Origin: Acetobacteraceae bacterium
GTDB lineage: Bacteria; Pseudomonadota; Alphaproteobacteria; Acetobacterales; Acetobacteraceae
Length of the DNA stretch: 64,000 bases
NCBI GenBank assembly: GCA_003506895.1
Contig: DNXO01000162.1
Span: 7,266-71,265 of the forward strand
Direction: 5' to 3'
The position numbers were made by a program, and so were the translations under genes. A model generated the notes under the pieces. The model made no database searches, had not been told where the DNA came from, and saw nothing but the letters and a program-made list of their open reading frames with translations. Position 1 is the first letter of the stretch. Each line of letters opens with the position of its first letter. Positions 25,355 to 33,601 of this stretch are shown here, piece by piece.

Positions 25355-26398
25355 ATGGACCCCGACATGAAATGTTTGCTGCGGACCCTGAGCGGAGAGG
25401 CGGTGTGGCCGCCACCGGTGTGGCTGATGCGTCAGGCCGGGCGTTATCTGCCGGAGTATCGCGCGGTAAGGGCAGGCGTGAAGGATTTCGTCGCATTGTG
25501 CACGACACCGAATCTGGCTGCCGAGGTCACGCTACAACCGATCCGCCGTTACGGCTTCGATGCCGCGATCCTGTTCAGCGACATCCTTATGTTGCCCTGG
25601 GCGCTGGGGCATGGGCTGGAATTCAAGGAGGGCGAAGGCCCCGTCCTGCCGAAGCTGCGCGATGCCGCGGCGGTGGCGGCGCTCGATCCCACGCGGGTCG
25701 CCGACCGGGTTGAGCCGATCATGGAAACGGTGCGACTGGTCCGCGCGGGTCTGATTGCGGAGGGCTTCGGCGAAACCACGCTGATCGGCTTCGCCGGCGC
25801 CCCGTTCACCGTCGCCTGCTATATGGTCGAAGGCGGCGGATCGAAGGATTTCGCCGCCGTGCGCGGCATGGCCTATAGTCAGCCCGAAACATTCCAGCGG
25901 CTGATGGACGTGCTGACCGAGGCGTCGATCGAGTATTTGTCGGCCCAGGTTGTTGCCGGGGCCGAGGCGCTGATGCTGTTCGACTCCTGGGCTGGCGTGC
26001 TGTCGCCGTCGTTGTTCCGCAGGCATTGCGTGGCGCCGGCCAAGCGGATCGTCTCGGCCCTGAAGGCGCGGCATCCGGGCATTCCCCTGATCGGGTTCCC
26101 TCGCTTGGCCGGTGTGATGTCACGCGACTACGCAGCGACCGGCGTGGACGGCGTTGGGGTGGACACCGGCAGCGATATTGCCGCGATCGCGGCAATGCTG
26201 CCACCCCACATGGCGGTGCAGGGAAACCTCGATCCACTGGCGCTGGTCGCGGGCGGATCGGCCATGCGGGATGAGACGCTGCCGATCCTGGACGCGATGC
26301 GCGGCCGTCCGTTTATCTTCAACCTGGGACATGGGATCGTGCCACAGACACCGCCTGAGCATGTCGCGGCGCTGCTGGAACTGGTGCGTGCGAGTTAG
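25355..26398 (+). CDS. hemE: Uroporphyrinogen decarboxylase
   Basis: 347 residues. Converts uroporphyrinogen III to coproporphyrinogen III in heme and (bacterio)chlorophyll synthesis. The N-terminal signature PVWLMRQAGRYLPEYR and the substrate-binding Asp in ILFSDILMLPWALG are intact, as is the C-terminal FNLGHGIVP. Start chosen at the ATG at 25355, which gives the family length; the long upstream open frame is a shadow of the preceding gene. Forms a pair with hemH 57 bases downstream. Confidence 0.96.
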   Translation: MDPDMKCLLRTLSGEAVWPPPVWLMRQAGRYLPEYRAVRAGVKDFVALCTTPNLAAEVTLQPIRRYGFDAAILFSDILMLPWALGHGLEFKEGEGPVLPKLRDAAAVAALDPTRVADRVEPIMETVRLVRAGLIAEGFGETTLIGFAGAPFTVACYMVEGGGSKDFAAVRGMAYSQPETFQRLMDVLTEASIEYLSAQVVAGAEALMLFDSWAGVLSPSLFRRHCVAPAKRIVSALKARHPGIPLIGFPRLAGVMSRDYAATGVDGVGVDTGSDIAAIAAMLPPHMAVQGNLDPLALVAGGSAMRDETLPILDAMRGRPFIFNLGHGIVPQTPPEHVAALLELVRAS

Positions 26399-26455
26399 CG
26401 TTGAATGCAACAGCGTGGCGTTGACCGGGGCGCCTTATTGTCCGGGACAGACAGC

Positions 26456-27517
26456 ATGAATGGGCCCTCGCCTCGCCGCAAGATCGCGATCGTGCTGTTC
26501 AACCTGGGCGGTCCGGATCGGCCGGAAGCGATCAAGCCGTTTCTGCTGAACCTGTTCCTGGACCCCGCGATCCTGCGGGTGCCGTTCTTCGTTCGTCCGT
26601 TCCTCGCCCGCATCATCACCCGCGCCCGTGTCGCGCCGGCGACCGCCAACTACGCACTGCTGGGCGGAAAATCACCGCTGCTGGGCCTGACTCAGGAACA
26701 GGGCGCGGCCTTGGAAGCCGCGTTGCCGGAGGTGGACGCCAAGTGCTTCATCGCCATGCGCTACTGGCATCCGTTCAGCCTGGAAGCCGCTCGGGCGGTG
26801 AAGGCCTGGGGACCGGATGAAATCGTGCTGCTGCCGTTGTATCCACAGTTCTCCACGACGACCACGGGCAGTTCGCTGGCCGCGTGGCGCCAGGTGGCGG
26901 CGCAGATCGGGCTGATCGCGGATACCACGACGGTTTGCTGCTACCCGGTCGATCGCGATTATGCGGCGGCTACGGCCGCGATCGTGAAGCGAGAATACGA
27001 GCGGGCGCGCGCGTCCCTGGATCCACGCACAAAGCTGCGCGTGCTGTTTTCAGCCCACGGGCTGCCCGAGGTGATTGTAAAGGGTGGCGATCCCTATCAA
27101 TGGCAGATCGAGCAGACCGTCGCCGCGGTCGTGGAAGCCTGGGGAGAGAAGGTGGATCACACCATCTGCTACCAGTCCCGCGCCACCCCGCAGAAATGGA
27201 TCGAGCCCAGCACCGAGGATGAAATCGCCCGGGCGGCGACAGACCGCGCGGCCGTGTTGGTCGTGCCGATCGCGTTCGTGTCGGAACACACCGAAACGCT
27301 GGTCGAACTGGATATCGAATACCGCGAGGTCGCTGAAAAGCTTGGTATTCCAGGCTATTTCCGGGTGCCGACGCAAAATGCCGACGCCGGCTTCATCGCC
27401 TCGCTGGCCGGTATCGTCCGGCGGGCGGTTCAGTGCGGTCCGGGGCTTTGCAGCGCGGCGGGTGGGCGTCTGTGCAAGGCCGAGCATAGCGGATGCCCGT
27501 TCAGGACATCCGCCTAG
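26456..27517 (+). CDS. hemH: Ferrochelatase with C-terminal cysteine cluster
   Basis: 353 residues from the ATG at 26456 (GGGACAG upstream). Inserts Fe(II) into protoporphyrin IX. The active-site motifs FSAHGLP and SEHTETLVELD contain the catalytic His and Glu. The C-terminus carries Cys327, Cys332, Cys340 and Cys347, a spacing that could ligate a [2Fe-2S] cluster as reported for some bacterial ferrochelatases such as the Caulobacter enzyme. Adjacent to hemE and convergent with hpf. Confidence 0.95.
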   Translation: MNGPSPRRKIAIVLFNLGGPDRPEAIKPFLLNLFLDPAILRVPFFVRPFLARIITRARVAPATANYALLGGKSPLLGLTQEQGAALEAALPEVDAKCFIAMRYWHPFSLEAARAVKAWGPDEIVLLPLYPQFSTTTTGSSLAAWRQVAAQIGLIADTTTVCCYPVDRDYAAATAAIVKREYERARASLDPRTKLRVLFSAHGLPEVIVKGGDPYQWQIEQTVAAVVEAWGEKVDHTICYQSRATPQKWIEPSTEDEIARAATDRAAVLVVPIAFVSEHTETLVELDIEYREVAEKLGIPGYFRVPTQNADAGFIASLAGIVRRAVQCGPGLCSAAGGRLCKAEHSGCPFRTSA

Positions 27518-27540
27518 CACCGGATCATCAGTCGGGGGGT

Positions 27541-28128
27541 TCAGTCGCCCGGATCGATCCACCCGATATGGCCGTCGCTGCGCCGATAGACCACGTTTAG
27601 TACGCCATTCGCGCTGTTGCGGAACATCATCACCGCCTGGTCCGCGAGGTCCATGCGCATCACCGCCTCGCCCACCGATAACGAGGCGATTTCCGTCTGG
27701 GTTTCCGCGATCACGGTCGCGTATGCCTCATCCAGAGTGCGTGTGTCTGGCGCCGCGACCTCGGGGCCGTTCTCTTCCTCGCGCAGGATGTATTGCCGAG
27801 CGGCCTCCGGACGCTCGCGATGGGCCATATCGCGGTGGTGGTCGTTCACCCGGCGGCGATAACGGCGAAGACGCTTGGCGATATGCTCAGCGGCATCATC
27901 GAAGGCAGTGTTCGCATCGGCGGCTTCACCTTCGCCGCGCAACTTCAGACCTCGGCCGGCATGAACATTGATATCGCAGGTGAAGAAACTTCGCGCTCGG
28001 CTGAACGTCACGTGCGCTTCCAGCGCATGGTCAAAATATTTGCCCGCTATCGTATCCATTTGGGTGGATACACGAGTCCTTAGTGCATCCGACAAATCAA
28101 CCTGTTTGCCGGCAACCGTGATCTGCAT
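27541..28128 (-). CDS. hpf: Long-form ribosome hibernation promoting factor
   Basis: 195 residues, start preceded by GGAGAGAG. The N-terminal S30AE domain (about 1-95) binds the small-subunit channel; a charged linker leads to the C-terminal dimerisation domain (about 135-195) that allows 100S ribosome dimers, ending VVYRRSDGHIGWIDPG. Normal for a long HPF. Follows rpoN by 158 bases, as in the widespread lptB-rpoN-hpf order; the usual downstream ptsN is absent and hemH converges instead. Confidence 0.94.
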   Translation of the reverse strand: MQITVAGKQVDLSDALRTRVSTQMDTIAGKYFDHALEAHVTFSRARSFFTCDINVHAGRGLKLRGEGEAADANTAFDDAAEHIAKRLRRYRRRVNDHHRDMAHRERPEAARQYILREEENGPEVAAPDTRTLDEAYATVIAETQTEIASLSVGEAVMRMDLADQAVMMFRNSANGVLNVVYRRSDGHIGWIDPGD

Positions 28129-28157
28129 CGTTCTCTCTCCGACCAGTTCGACAGGCC

Positions 28158-28189
28158 GCCAAGGGCTTCAGGTAGACGGTAGCCCTGGC
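28158..28189. repeat. Imperfect inverted repeat in the rpoN-hpf spacer
   Basis: Arms 28158-28167 and 28181-28189 pair except for one bulged A, around a 13-base loop. It lies 30 bases upstream of hpf. No T-run follows, so a leader structure or processing site is more likely than a terminator; function unknown. Confidence 0.35.
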
Positions 28190-28286
28190 GCCTGCGGCAT
28201 TTGGGCACGGTCCCCGCCTATGTGTCCACTACGGATAAACCCTTATAGTAAATGGCTTAGTCCATGACCAACATGGGTGGCGCCAC

Positions 28287-29789
28287 TCAGGCCGCCGCCA
28301 TCTTATCCCGGCGGCGCTGCACGGAATTGGGGATGCGCAGCGCCTCACGATATTTCGCCACCGTGCGGCGGGCGATATCGACGCCTTCTTTCCGCAGCAC
28401 CGCGACAATGGCATCATCAGACAGGATTTCGGCCGGGGCCTCGGCATCGATCAGACCGCGGATCCGGTAGCGGACGGCTTCGGCACTATGCGAGTCACCG
28501 CCATTGGTTCCGTGGATCGCCGTGGTGAAGAAGTATTTCAGCTCAAACGTGCCGCGAGGGGTGGCGATGAACTTGTTCGCCGTCACCCGGCTGACGGTGC
28601 TTTCATGCAGTTCCACCGCCTCGGCGATGTCGCGCAGGATCAGCGGCCGCAGATGTGCTACGCCCAGGCGGAGGAATCCATCCTGCTGGCGAATGATCTC
28701 GGCTGCGACCTTCAGGATTGTTTGGGCGCGCTGTTGCAGCGACCGGACCAGCCAATTGGCATTGGCCAGGCGTTCGGTCAGGAAGACCTTCTCGTCCTTC
28801 TTCGCGGCCGGCGCGATCTTGGCGTAGAATCGCTCGTTCACCAGCACCCGTGGCATGGTTTCCGGGTTCAGTTCGATGATCCAACTTCCGTCCGGCAAGT
28901 GGCGCATCAGCAGGTCCGGCACCACGAGTTGCGGCGGCGTGGTGTCCCAGGTCGCGGCCGGTTTGGGATCGAGCGCCCGGATTTCGGCGATCATATCCGC
29001 CAGGTCTTCGGCATCGACGCCGCACAGCGCCATCAGCCGGCGGTTTTCCCGCTTGGCCAGCAATTCGAGGTTGTCGAGCAGCATCTGCATCGCCGGATCA
29101 AGCCGGTTGCGCTCCGCCAACTGCGCGGCCAGACACTCCTTCAGGTCGCGGGCGAACAACCCTACCGGGTCGAACCGCATCATCCGCGCTCGCACAGCCT
29201 CGACCCGCTCCAGCGGCAGACCCATCGCACGGGCGATCGCGGCCGGGTCGGCAGTCAGCCGGCCGGCGGGGCAGAGCAACGCGATCAGATGCGCGCCGAT
29301 CATCTGGTCCACGTGACTGGTGAAATTCAGCCTCAGTTGTTCGCCCAGATGGTCGCGCAGAGAGCGCGATTCACCGGCGAAGTCATCGATGCCCCGATCG
29401 TCACCCTCGAAGCTATGACTGCCGCCCGAACCCTCGATCCTGCCGGACGGGGCCGCCCCATCGCCCGCACCGCCCGGGTCGTATTCTTCCGCGTGGACCG
29501 CATCCAACGGAGAGCCGGCGTCGGAAGGCAACGTCTCCGCACGGGCCGCGTCGGCGGTATCCATGATGTTGGAGACACGCGGCTCCAACTGGTCCAGCGC
29601 CGCGCGCTCACCAACCGGGGGTTCGGGGGCATCGTCGCGTTCCAGAAGCGGATTGCGCTCCAGTTCCTCCTCGACGAAGGCATTGACCTCAATATTTGAG
29701 AACTGCAGCAGCTTGATCGCCTGACGCAACTGCGGCGTCATGACCAGTGTCTGGCTTTGGCGTAGGTCGAGACGGGGGGCTATCGCCAT
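28287..29789 (-). CDS. rpoN: RNA polymerase sigma-54 factor
   Basis: 500 residues. Alternative sigma factor for nitrogen and other regulons, requiring AAA+ activators. Region I (residues about 1-50, Gln-rich, QSQTLVMTPQLRQAIKLLQ) interacts with activators; an acidic region II follows (about 60-130); the core-binding domain and the helix-turn-helix (ELHESTVSRVTANKFI) precede the C-terminal RpoN box ARRTVAKYRE, which reads the -24 element. Complete. Between lptB (108 bases upstream) and hpf. A matching promoter is seen at 63982. Confidence 0.96.
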   Translation of the reverse strand: MAIAPRLDLRQSQTLVMTPQLRQAIKLLQFSNIEVNAFVEEELERNPLLERDDAPEPPVGERAALDQLEPRVSNIMDTADAARAETLPSDAGSPLDAVHAEEYDPGGAGDGAAPSGRIEGSGGSHSFEGDDRGIDDFAGESRSLRDHLGEQLRLNFTSHVDQMIGAHLIALLCPAGRLTADPAAIARAMGLPLERVEAVRARMMRFDPVGLFARDLKECLAAQLAERNRLDPAMQMLLDNLELLAKRENRRLMALCGVDAEDLADMIAEIRALDPKPAATWDTTPPQLVVPDLLMRHLPDGSWIIELNPETMPRVLVNERFYAKIAPAAKKDEKVFLTERLANANWLVRSLQQRAQTILKVAAEIIRQQDGFLRLGVAHLRPLILRDIAEAVELHESTVSRVTANKFIATPRGTFELKYFFTTAIHGTNGGDSHSAEAVRYRIRGLIDAEAPAEILSDDAIVAVLRKEGVDIARRTVAKYREALRIPNSVQRRRDKMAAA

Positions 29790-29897
29790 AAGGGCGATTA
29801 TCTAGCCATTGAGCCCCGGGTCAATGCTTTCAGCGATATCGCATGCAAAAACCGTGCAACTGTGTCCGGACGGTCCCCGCCGCGCTTGAGAAAAGTC

Positions 29898-30674
29898 TCA
29901 AAGGCTGAACTTTTCCCCTAAATAGACCCGTCGCACATCTTCGTGAGCAACCACCTCGCTTGGCTTGCCCTCCATCAGAACCTGACCGTCATGCATGATG
30001 TAGGCTCGGTCGATGATATCCAGCGTCTCTCGCACGTTGTGGTCGGTAATCAGCACGCCAATCCCGCGATCCTTCAGGTGTTTGACGAGGTCCCGGATTT
30101 CACCCACGGCAATGGGGTCGATGCCCGCCAACGGTTCGTCCAGCAGGATGTAGGACGGCTGGGTCGCGAGCGCCCGAGCGATCTCCACGCGGCGGCGCTC
30201 GCCGCCCGAAAGGGCCAGGGCCGGTGTGCGGCGAAGATGGCTGATGCCGAATTCCGCCAGTAGCTCATCCAGCATCATGTCGCGCGTGGCGGCATCGGGC
30301 TCGATGACTTCCAGCGCCGACATGATGTTCTGTTCGACGTTCAATCCGCGAAACACGCTGGCTTCCTGCGGCAGATAGCCGATGCCAAGCCGGGCCCGGC
30401 GGTACATCGGCAACCTGGTGATGTCGGCGCCATCCAGGCTGATGACGCCGGTGTCGGGCTTCACCAGACCGACGATCATGTAGAAAGTGGTCGTTTTACC
30501 GGCACCGTTCGGTCCCAGCAGACCAACAGCCTCTCCACGGTGCAACGTGATTGTCACGTTCCTGACAACCGGACGACCCTTATAGGTCTTTCCAACGGCC
30601 CGGGCGGTCAGACCACCACTGCCGGTTACGACCTTGAAGCCACCGCCGGGCCGGGTTTCACGCAAGCCATTCAT
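29898..30674 (-). CDS. lptB: LPS export ABC transporter ATPase LptB
   Basis: 258 residues, cytoplasmic ATPase of the LptB2FG complex that extracts LPS from the inner membrane. Walker A GPNGAGKTT, signature LSGGERRR and Walker B YILLDEPLAGIDP are all present. About 20 extra residues precede the usual LptB start. Overlaps the lptA stop by four bases, in the operon lptC-lptA-lptB, with rpoN and hpf following. Confidence 0.96.
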   Translation of the reverse strand: MNGLRETRPGGGFKVVTGSGGLTARAVGKTYKGRPVVRNVTITLHRGEAVGLLGPNGAGKTTTFYMIVGLVKPDTGVISLDGADITRLPMYRRARLGIGYLPQEASVFRGLNVEQNIMSALEVIEPDAATRDMMLDELLAEFGISHLRRTPALALSGGERRRVEIARALATQPSYILLDEPLAGIDPIAVGEIRDLVKHLKDRGIGVLITDHNVRETLDIIDRAYIMHDGQVLMEGKPSEVVAHEDVRRVYLGEKFSL

Positions 30675-31690
30675 TGCTTTTGTCCTGAAGCCGGGGCTGC
30701 CGGTTTGCTCGTCGTTCCACCTGTCGCCGGGGCAGCGGAGTCGCCGCCCAGGGACTTATTGGTCTGATCGTTCGGCACGACCAATCCATGTACCCGGCCC
30801 GGTTGCTGGGCGCCCCCACCCGTCCGCGCGACCAAATTCGCGATACCGGTCTTCATGTTCACATCCGCCTCGGCCCCGTTCAACTGATTCTGGCCGCGCG
30901 TGATACGCACGTTGCCACCCAGGCGTGCCATGCCCGTATCCGGCACATAGACGCCACGGTCGCCCGTCACGGTGTCAGTGGGGGTCCGAACGGACACGTT
31001 GCCAAACGCCTCCACCCGCTGGAGTTTGCCGGAAGCGGCCAGGGGATCGCCGCTGGGCTTGGCCTGCGGTTGGGCCGGGGCCGGCGTCGCCGGGGCGGGC
31101 GGCGGGTTGTCTGTCGTGTAGGCCACCAGAGTGTCGGCCGCGACCCGTTTGGCGTCGGTGGTCACGACCACCGCATTGCCGCGGGCGACCGCCATGTGCT
31201 TCTGCGGCCAGTACTCCAGGTCATCCTTGGCTGTGATGACATTGTTTGGCGTCGTCAGCTTCAGGTCGCGACCCGTCATCACCAGCACCGACTGATCCAG
31301 ATCGTAGGTCGCCCGGTCGCCCTGCGCCTGGTCCGTGGCGGTAAAGATGTGGACGTGCCCGTCGGCCTGGAGGCGGTAGACCTCGTTACCCTCGGTCGAG
31401 GAATCACCGGCCAGCCCCGAAACCGGCGCCGGCGCGGCTGTTTGCGAGCCACCCTTCTTGCGATACCACGCGGTCAGCCGGTCGGCGGTGACCGTGACCG
31501 TGCCGCGAACAGCCCTGGCATCGCCACGAGCGATGACCTGCTGCTCCGCCTGGCGCCATTCGATACCGTCTCGTGCGGTGATGTCGATCGGTCCGCCATG
31601 CGACAGGTCGAGTTGCTGCGCGACGGCCGGAAACGCCAACAGGCTAGCGGCGAGGTAAAGCGGCACGGCCGCGATCGGAAGGCGTTTCAA
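30671..31690 (-). CDS. lptA: LPS transport periplasmic protein LptA (OstA-like)
   Basis: 339 residues with a signal peptide (cleavage after AVAQ, about 25). Forms the periplasmic bridge carrying LPS to the outer membrane. The OstA-type beta-jellyroll starts at about residue 35 (ITARDGIEWRQAEQQVIARG). It is considerably longer than enterobacterial LptA: a Pro/Ala-rich insertion at about 200-220 and a Pro/Ala/Gly-rich tail account for much of the excess. Overlaps lptB and lptC by four bases on either side. Confidence 0.9.
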   Translation of the reverse strand: MKRLPIAAVPLYLAASLLAFPAVAQQLDLSHGGPIDITARDGIEWRQAEQQVIARGDARAVRGTVTVTADRLTAWYRKKGGSQTAAPAPVSGLAGDSSTEGNEVYRLQADGHVHIFTATDQAQGDRATYDLDQSVLVMTGRDLKLTTPNNVITAKDDLEYWPQKHMAVARGNAVVVTTDAKRVAADTLVAYTTDNPPPAPATPAPAQPQAKPSGDPLAASGKLQRVEAFGNVSVRTPTDTVTGDRGVYVPDTGMARLGGNVRITRGQNQLNGAEADVNMKTGIANLVARTGGGAQQPGRVHGLVVPNDQTNKSLGGDSAAPATGGTTSKPAAPASGQKQ

Positions 31691-32373
31691 TGTTCCGTCC
31701 CATTCAGGATGACGTGGGCCGGCCCGGAAAAATCGATCGCCGCCCCCTTTTCTGTCACGGTGAACCCCTGCGCATCGAGCACACCGAACGGACCTTCCAC
31801 ATGAACCGGCTCCGATCCGGCGGCACCGCCCGCCTTCAGGTCGATGGAGGCACTTTCGGTATGCATGGTCGTACCGTCATCGCGATACAACGTGACATCC
31901 TTCACCAGATCGAGTTGGTTGAGATTCTGAACAAAGGTACCCGCTTTCGCGGTCAACATCAGCCAGGTGCCGTTCTCCAGCGTGATATCGCCCTTGGGAA
32001 GGGTCAGCCCAATCGTCGCTGGGGTAATCTGCCAGGCGGTCGCGGCGGTGATGGTATAGGGGCGCCCTTTTTCATCAATTCCGTTGTAACGGGCGTCAAC
32101 CAGTTTGCCGCCCTCCACATCGCCCGAAACATGAGACATCGCCAGCCTGGTCCTACTTGTCATGGCATCGATCTCCGGCCACAGGGCGATCAACGCAAGC
32201 AGAACCATCGCGGCCAGCGGCAGCACCCATTTCGTCAGGGTGATCAGAAACCGCCGGCGCGCGATCCGGCCCGGGGTTGGCGGCATCCGGTCGCGCGTGC
32301 TGGCAGCGCCCAGCAAGTATCCACCGGTCCGATGCGGATCATGACCGTCGGTGGGAAGTGGGCGGACGCTCAT
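31687..32373 (-). CDS. lptC: LPS export protein LptC
   Basis: 228 residues from the ATG at 32373; a TTG 26 codons upstream is also open, and neither has a strong ribosome site. Single-span inner-membrane protein linking LptB2FG to LptA. The membrane segment is at about residues 48-70 (TKWVLPLAAMVLLALIAL), after a basic stretch (RRR). The periplasmic OstA-like domain follows (VDARYNGIDEKGRPYTITA). First gene of the LPS-export operon; its stop overlaps the lptA start. Confidence 0.88.
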   Translation of the reverse strand: MSVRPLPTDGHDPHRTGGYLLGAASTRDRMPPTPGRIARRRFLITLTKWVLPLAAMVLLALIALWPEIDAMTSRTRLAMSHVSGDVEGGKLVDARYNGIDEKGRPYTITAATAWQITPATIGLTLPKGDITLENGTWLMLTAKAGTFVQNLNQLDLVKDVTLYRDDGTTMHTESASIDLKAGGAAGSEPVHVEGPFGVLDAQGFTVTEKGAAIDFSGPAHVILNGTEH

Positions 32374-32899
32374 GCGAACGACGTCCGGGCTGAATAGCGG
32401 AAGGGCGTTGTCATGACGGGTGATGTGGTGTGTCCCCGGACGATCCAGCAAGTGGCCGCGAAGACACCAGGAGGAATCTTCACGTTACCACGGTGCTTCC
32501 GGATTGCGGACGCGCGTATCTGGCCTGATGCGGCCCGGCGAGAACGGGTTGCGTCAGGGCGGCTGTCGCAAAGGCGGATGGCACGACTCAAGATTTATGC
32601 GTCTTCCGGGCATTTCGTGGCATTTCTATGGGCCGCCCACCTGTGTCCGGTCAACCGGGTTAGATTTGCGAAGAGTTAGACGGGTCGAATGTTGGCCTTT
32701 GACGGAGGAGCGGGCTGCCGGAAACCGATAGATCCGCACCACGGGATTTGGCGGCGGACGCCGCCCCGTCACGCATACGAAGGCTAACCCGCCCGAAACG
32801 CACCAGCCCTGCGCGAGAAGAAATTATCCCCCGCCGAGCATGGGCCTGATGAGACGGCCGACGGCGGCCACACGCGAATCGTGGGCCGCCAAACCGATC
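32374..32899. other. Intergenic region between lptC and the peroxiredoxin gene
   Basis: About 520 bases. Short open frames exist on both strands (for example 32413-32679 rightward) but none resembles a known protein or shows a convincing start. No RNA gene was recognised; an unrecognised small RNA or leader cannot be excluded. The lptC promoter should lie here. Confidence 0.4.
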
Positions 32900-33382
32900 C
32901 TAGAGTGCGGCGAGGATCGTCTCGGCCTTGCTGACTTCGAAGCCGCCCGGGGCTTCGACGCCCAGATGCGTGACCTTGCCGTCTTCGGCGACCAGCGCGT
33001 AACGCTGGCTGCGCCAGCCCATGCCGCGGGCGTTGAGGTCGAGTTCGAGGCCGATCGCCTTGGCAAAGGCGGCGGCACCGTCGGCCAGCATGGTCACCTT
33101 GTCGCCCGTGCCCTGATCCTTGCCCCAGGCGCCCATCACGAAGGCGTCGTTGACGGAAATGCAGGCGATCTCATCGACGCCCTTGGCCTTCAGCGCCTCG
33201 GCGTTCTGCACGAAGCCCGGCAGATGCTTGGCGCTGCACGTCGGGGTAAAGGCACCCGGAACCGCGAACAGAACAACCTTCTTGCCCTTGAAGATGTCGT
33301 CCGTGGAGATCTCCTTCGGACCATCCGCCGTCGCGACCATCAGTTTCATCGACGGAATCGTGTCACCGACCTTGATCGTCAT
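32900..33382 (-). CDS. Peroxiredoxin, Prx5/AhpE-redoxin type
   Basis: 160 residues. Thiol peroxidase reducing hydrogen peroxide and organic hydroperoxides. The peroxidatic cysteine is Cys49 in PGAFTPTC; Cys74 (DEIACISVND) may be the resolving or a structural cysteine. The conserved Arg region GMGWRSQRYAL and the length match Prx5-type enzymes that use glutaredoxin or thioredoxin. Single-gene unit on the minus strand, not linked to an obvious reductase. Confidence 0.93.
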   Translation of the reverse strand: MTIKVGDTIPSMKLMVATADGPKEISTDDIFKGKKVVLFAVPGAFTPTCSAKHLPGFVQNAEALKAKGVDEIACISVNDAFVMGAWGKDQGTGDKVTMLADGAAAFAKAIGLELDLNARGMGWRSQRYALVAEDGKVTHLGVEAPGGFEVSKAETILAAL

Positions 33383-33463
33383 GCTCTTTGCTCCCTGAGG
33401 GGTTTATGAAGTGCCGCGCCTTCGCGACAGACCGCGACTCCTAGCCGGACCTGAACGGGAAGT

Positions 33464-33517
33464 CACCCCCACCGGGGGTGGGGTCCGATGCAGCCTGATG
33501 CCTGACGGGACCCCACC
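33464..33517. repeat. Overlapping alternative hairpins upstream of the flavin hydroxylase
   Basis: CACCCCC (33464-33470) pairs with GGGGGTG (33474-33480). GGTGGGGTCC (33477-33486) is also a perfect 10-bp complement of 33508-33517. The two stems share 33477-33480 and so compete. A TTTCTTTT run follows at 33528-33535 on the plus strand. This looks like an attenuator-type leader or a long operator; which strand is transcribed is unknown. Confidence 0.4.
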
Positions 33518-33601
33518 ACGGCCCGGCTTTCTTTTCAACCGACAAAAAATGCTTCATCGTTTTGCCCAAGGGCTAAAACGCCATAATGCGGAGGCATGCC
33601 A

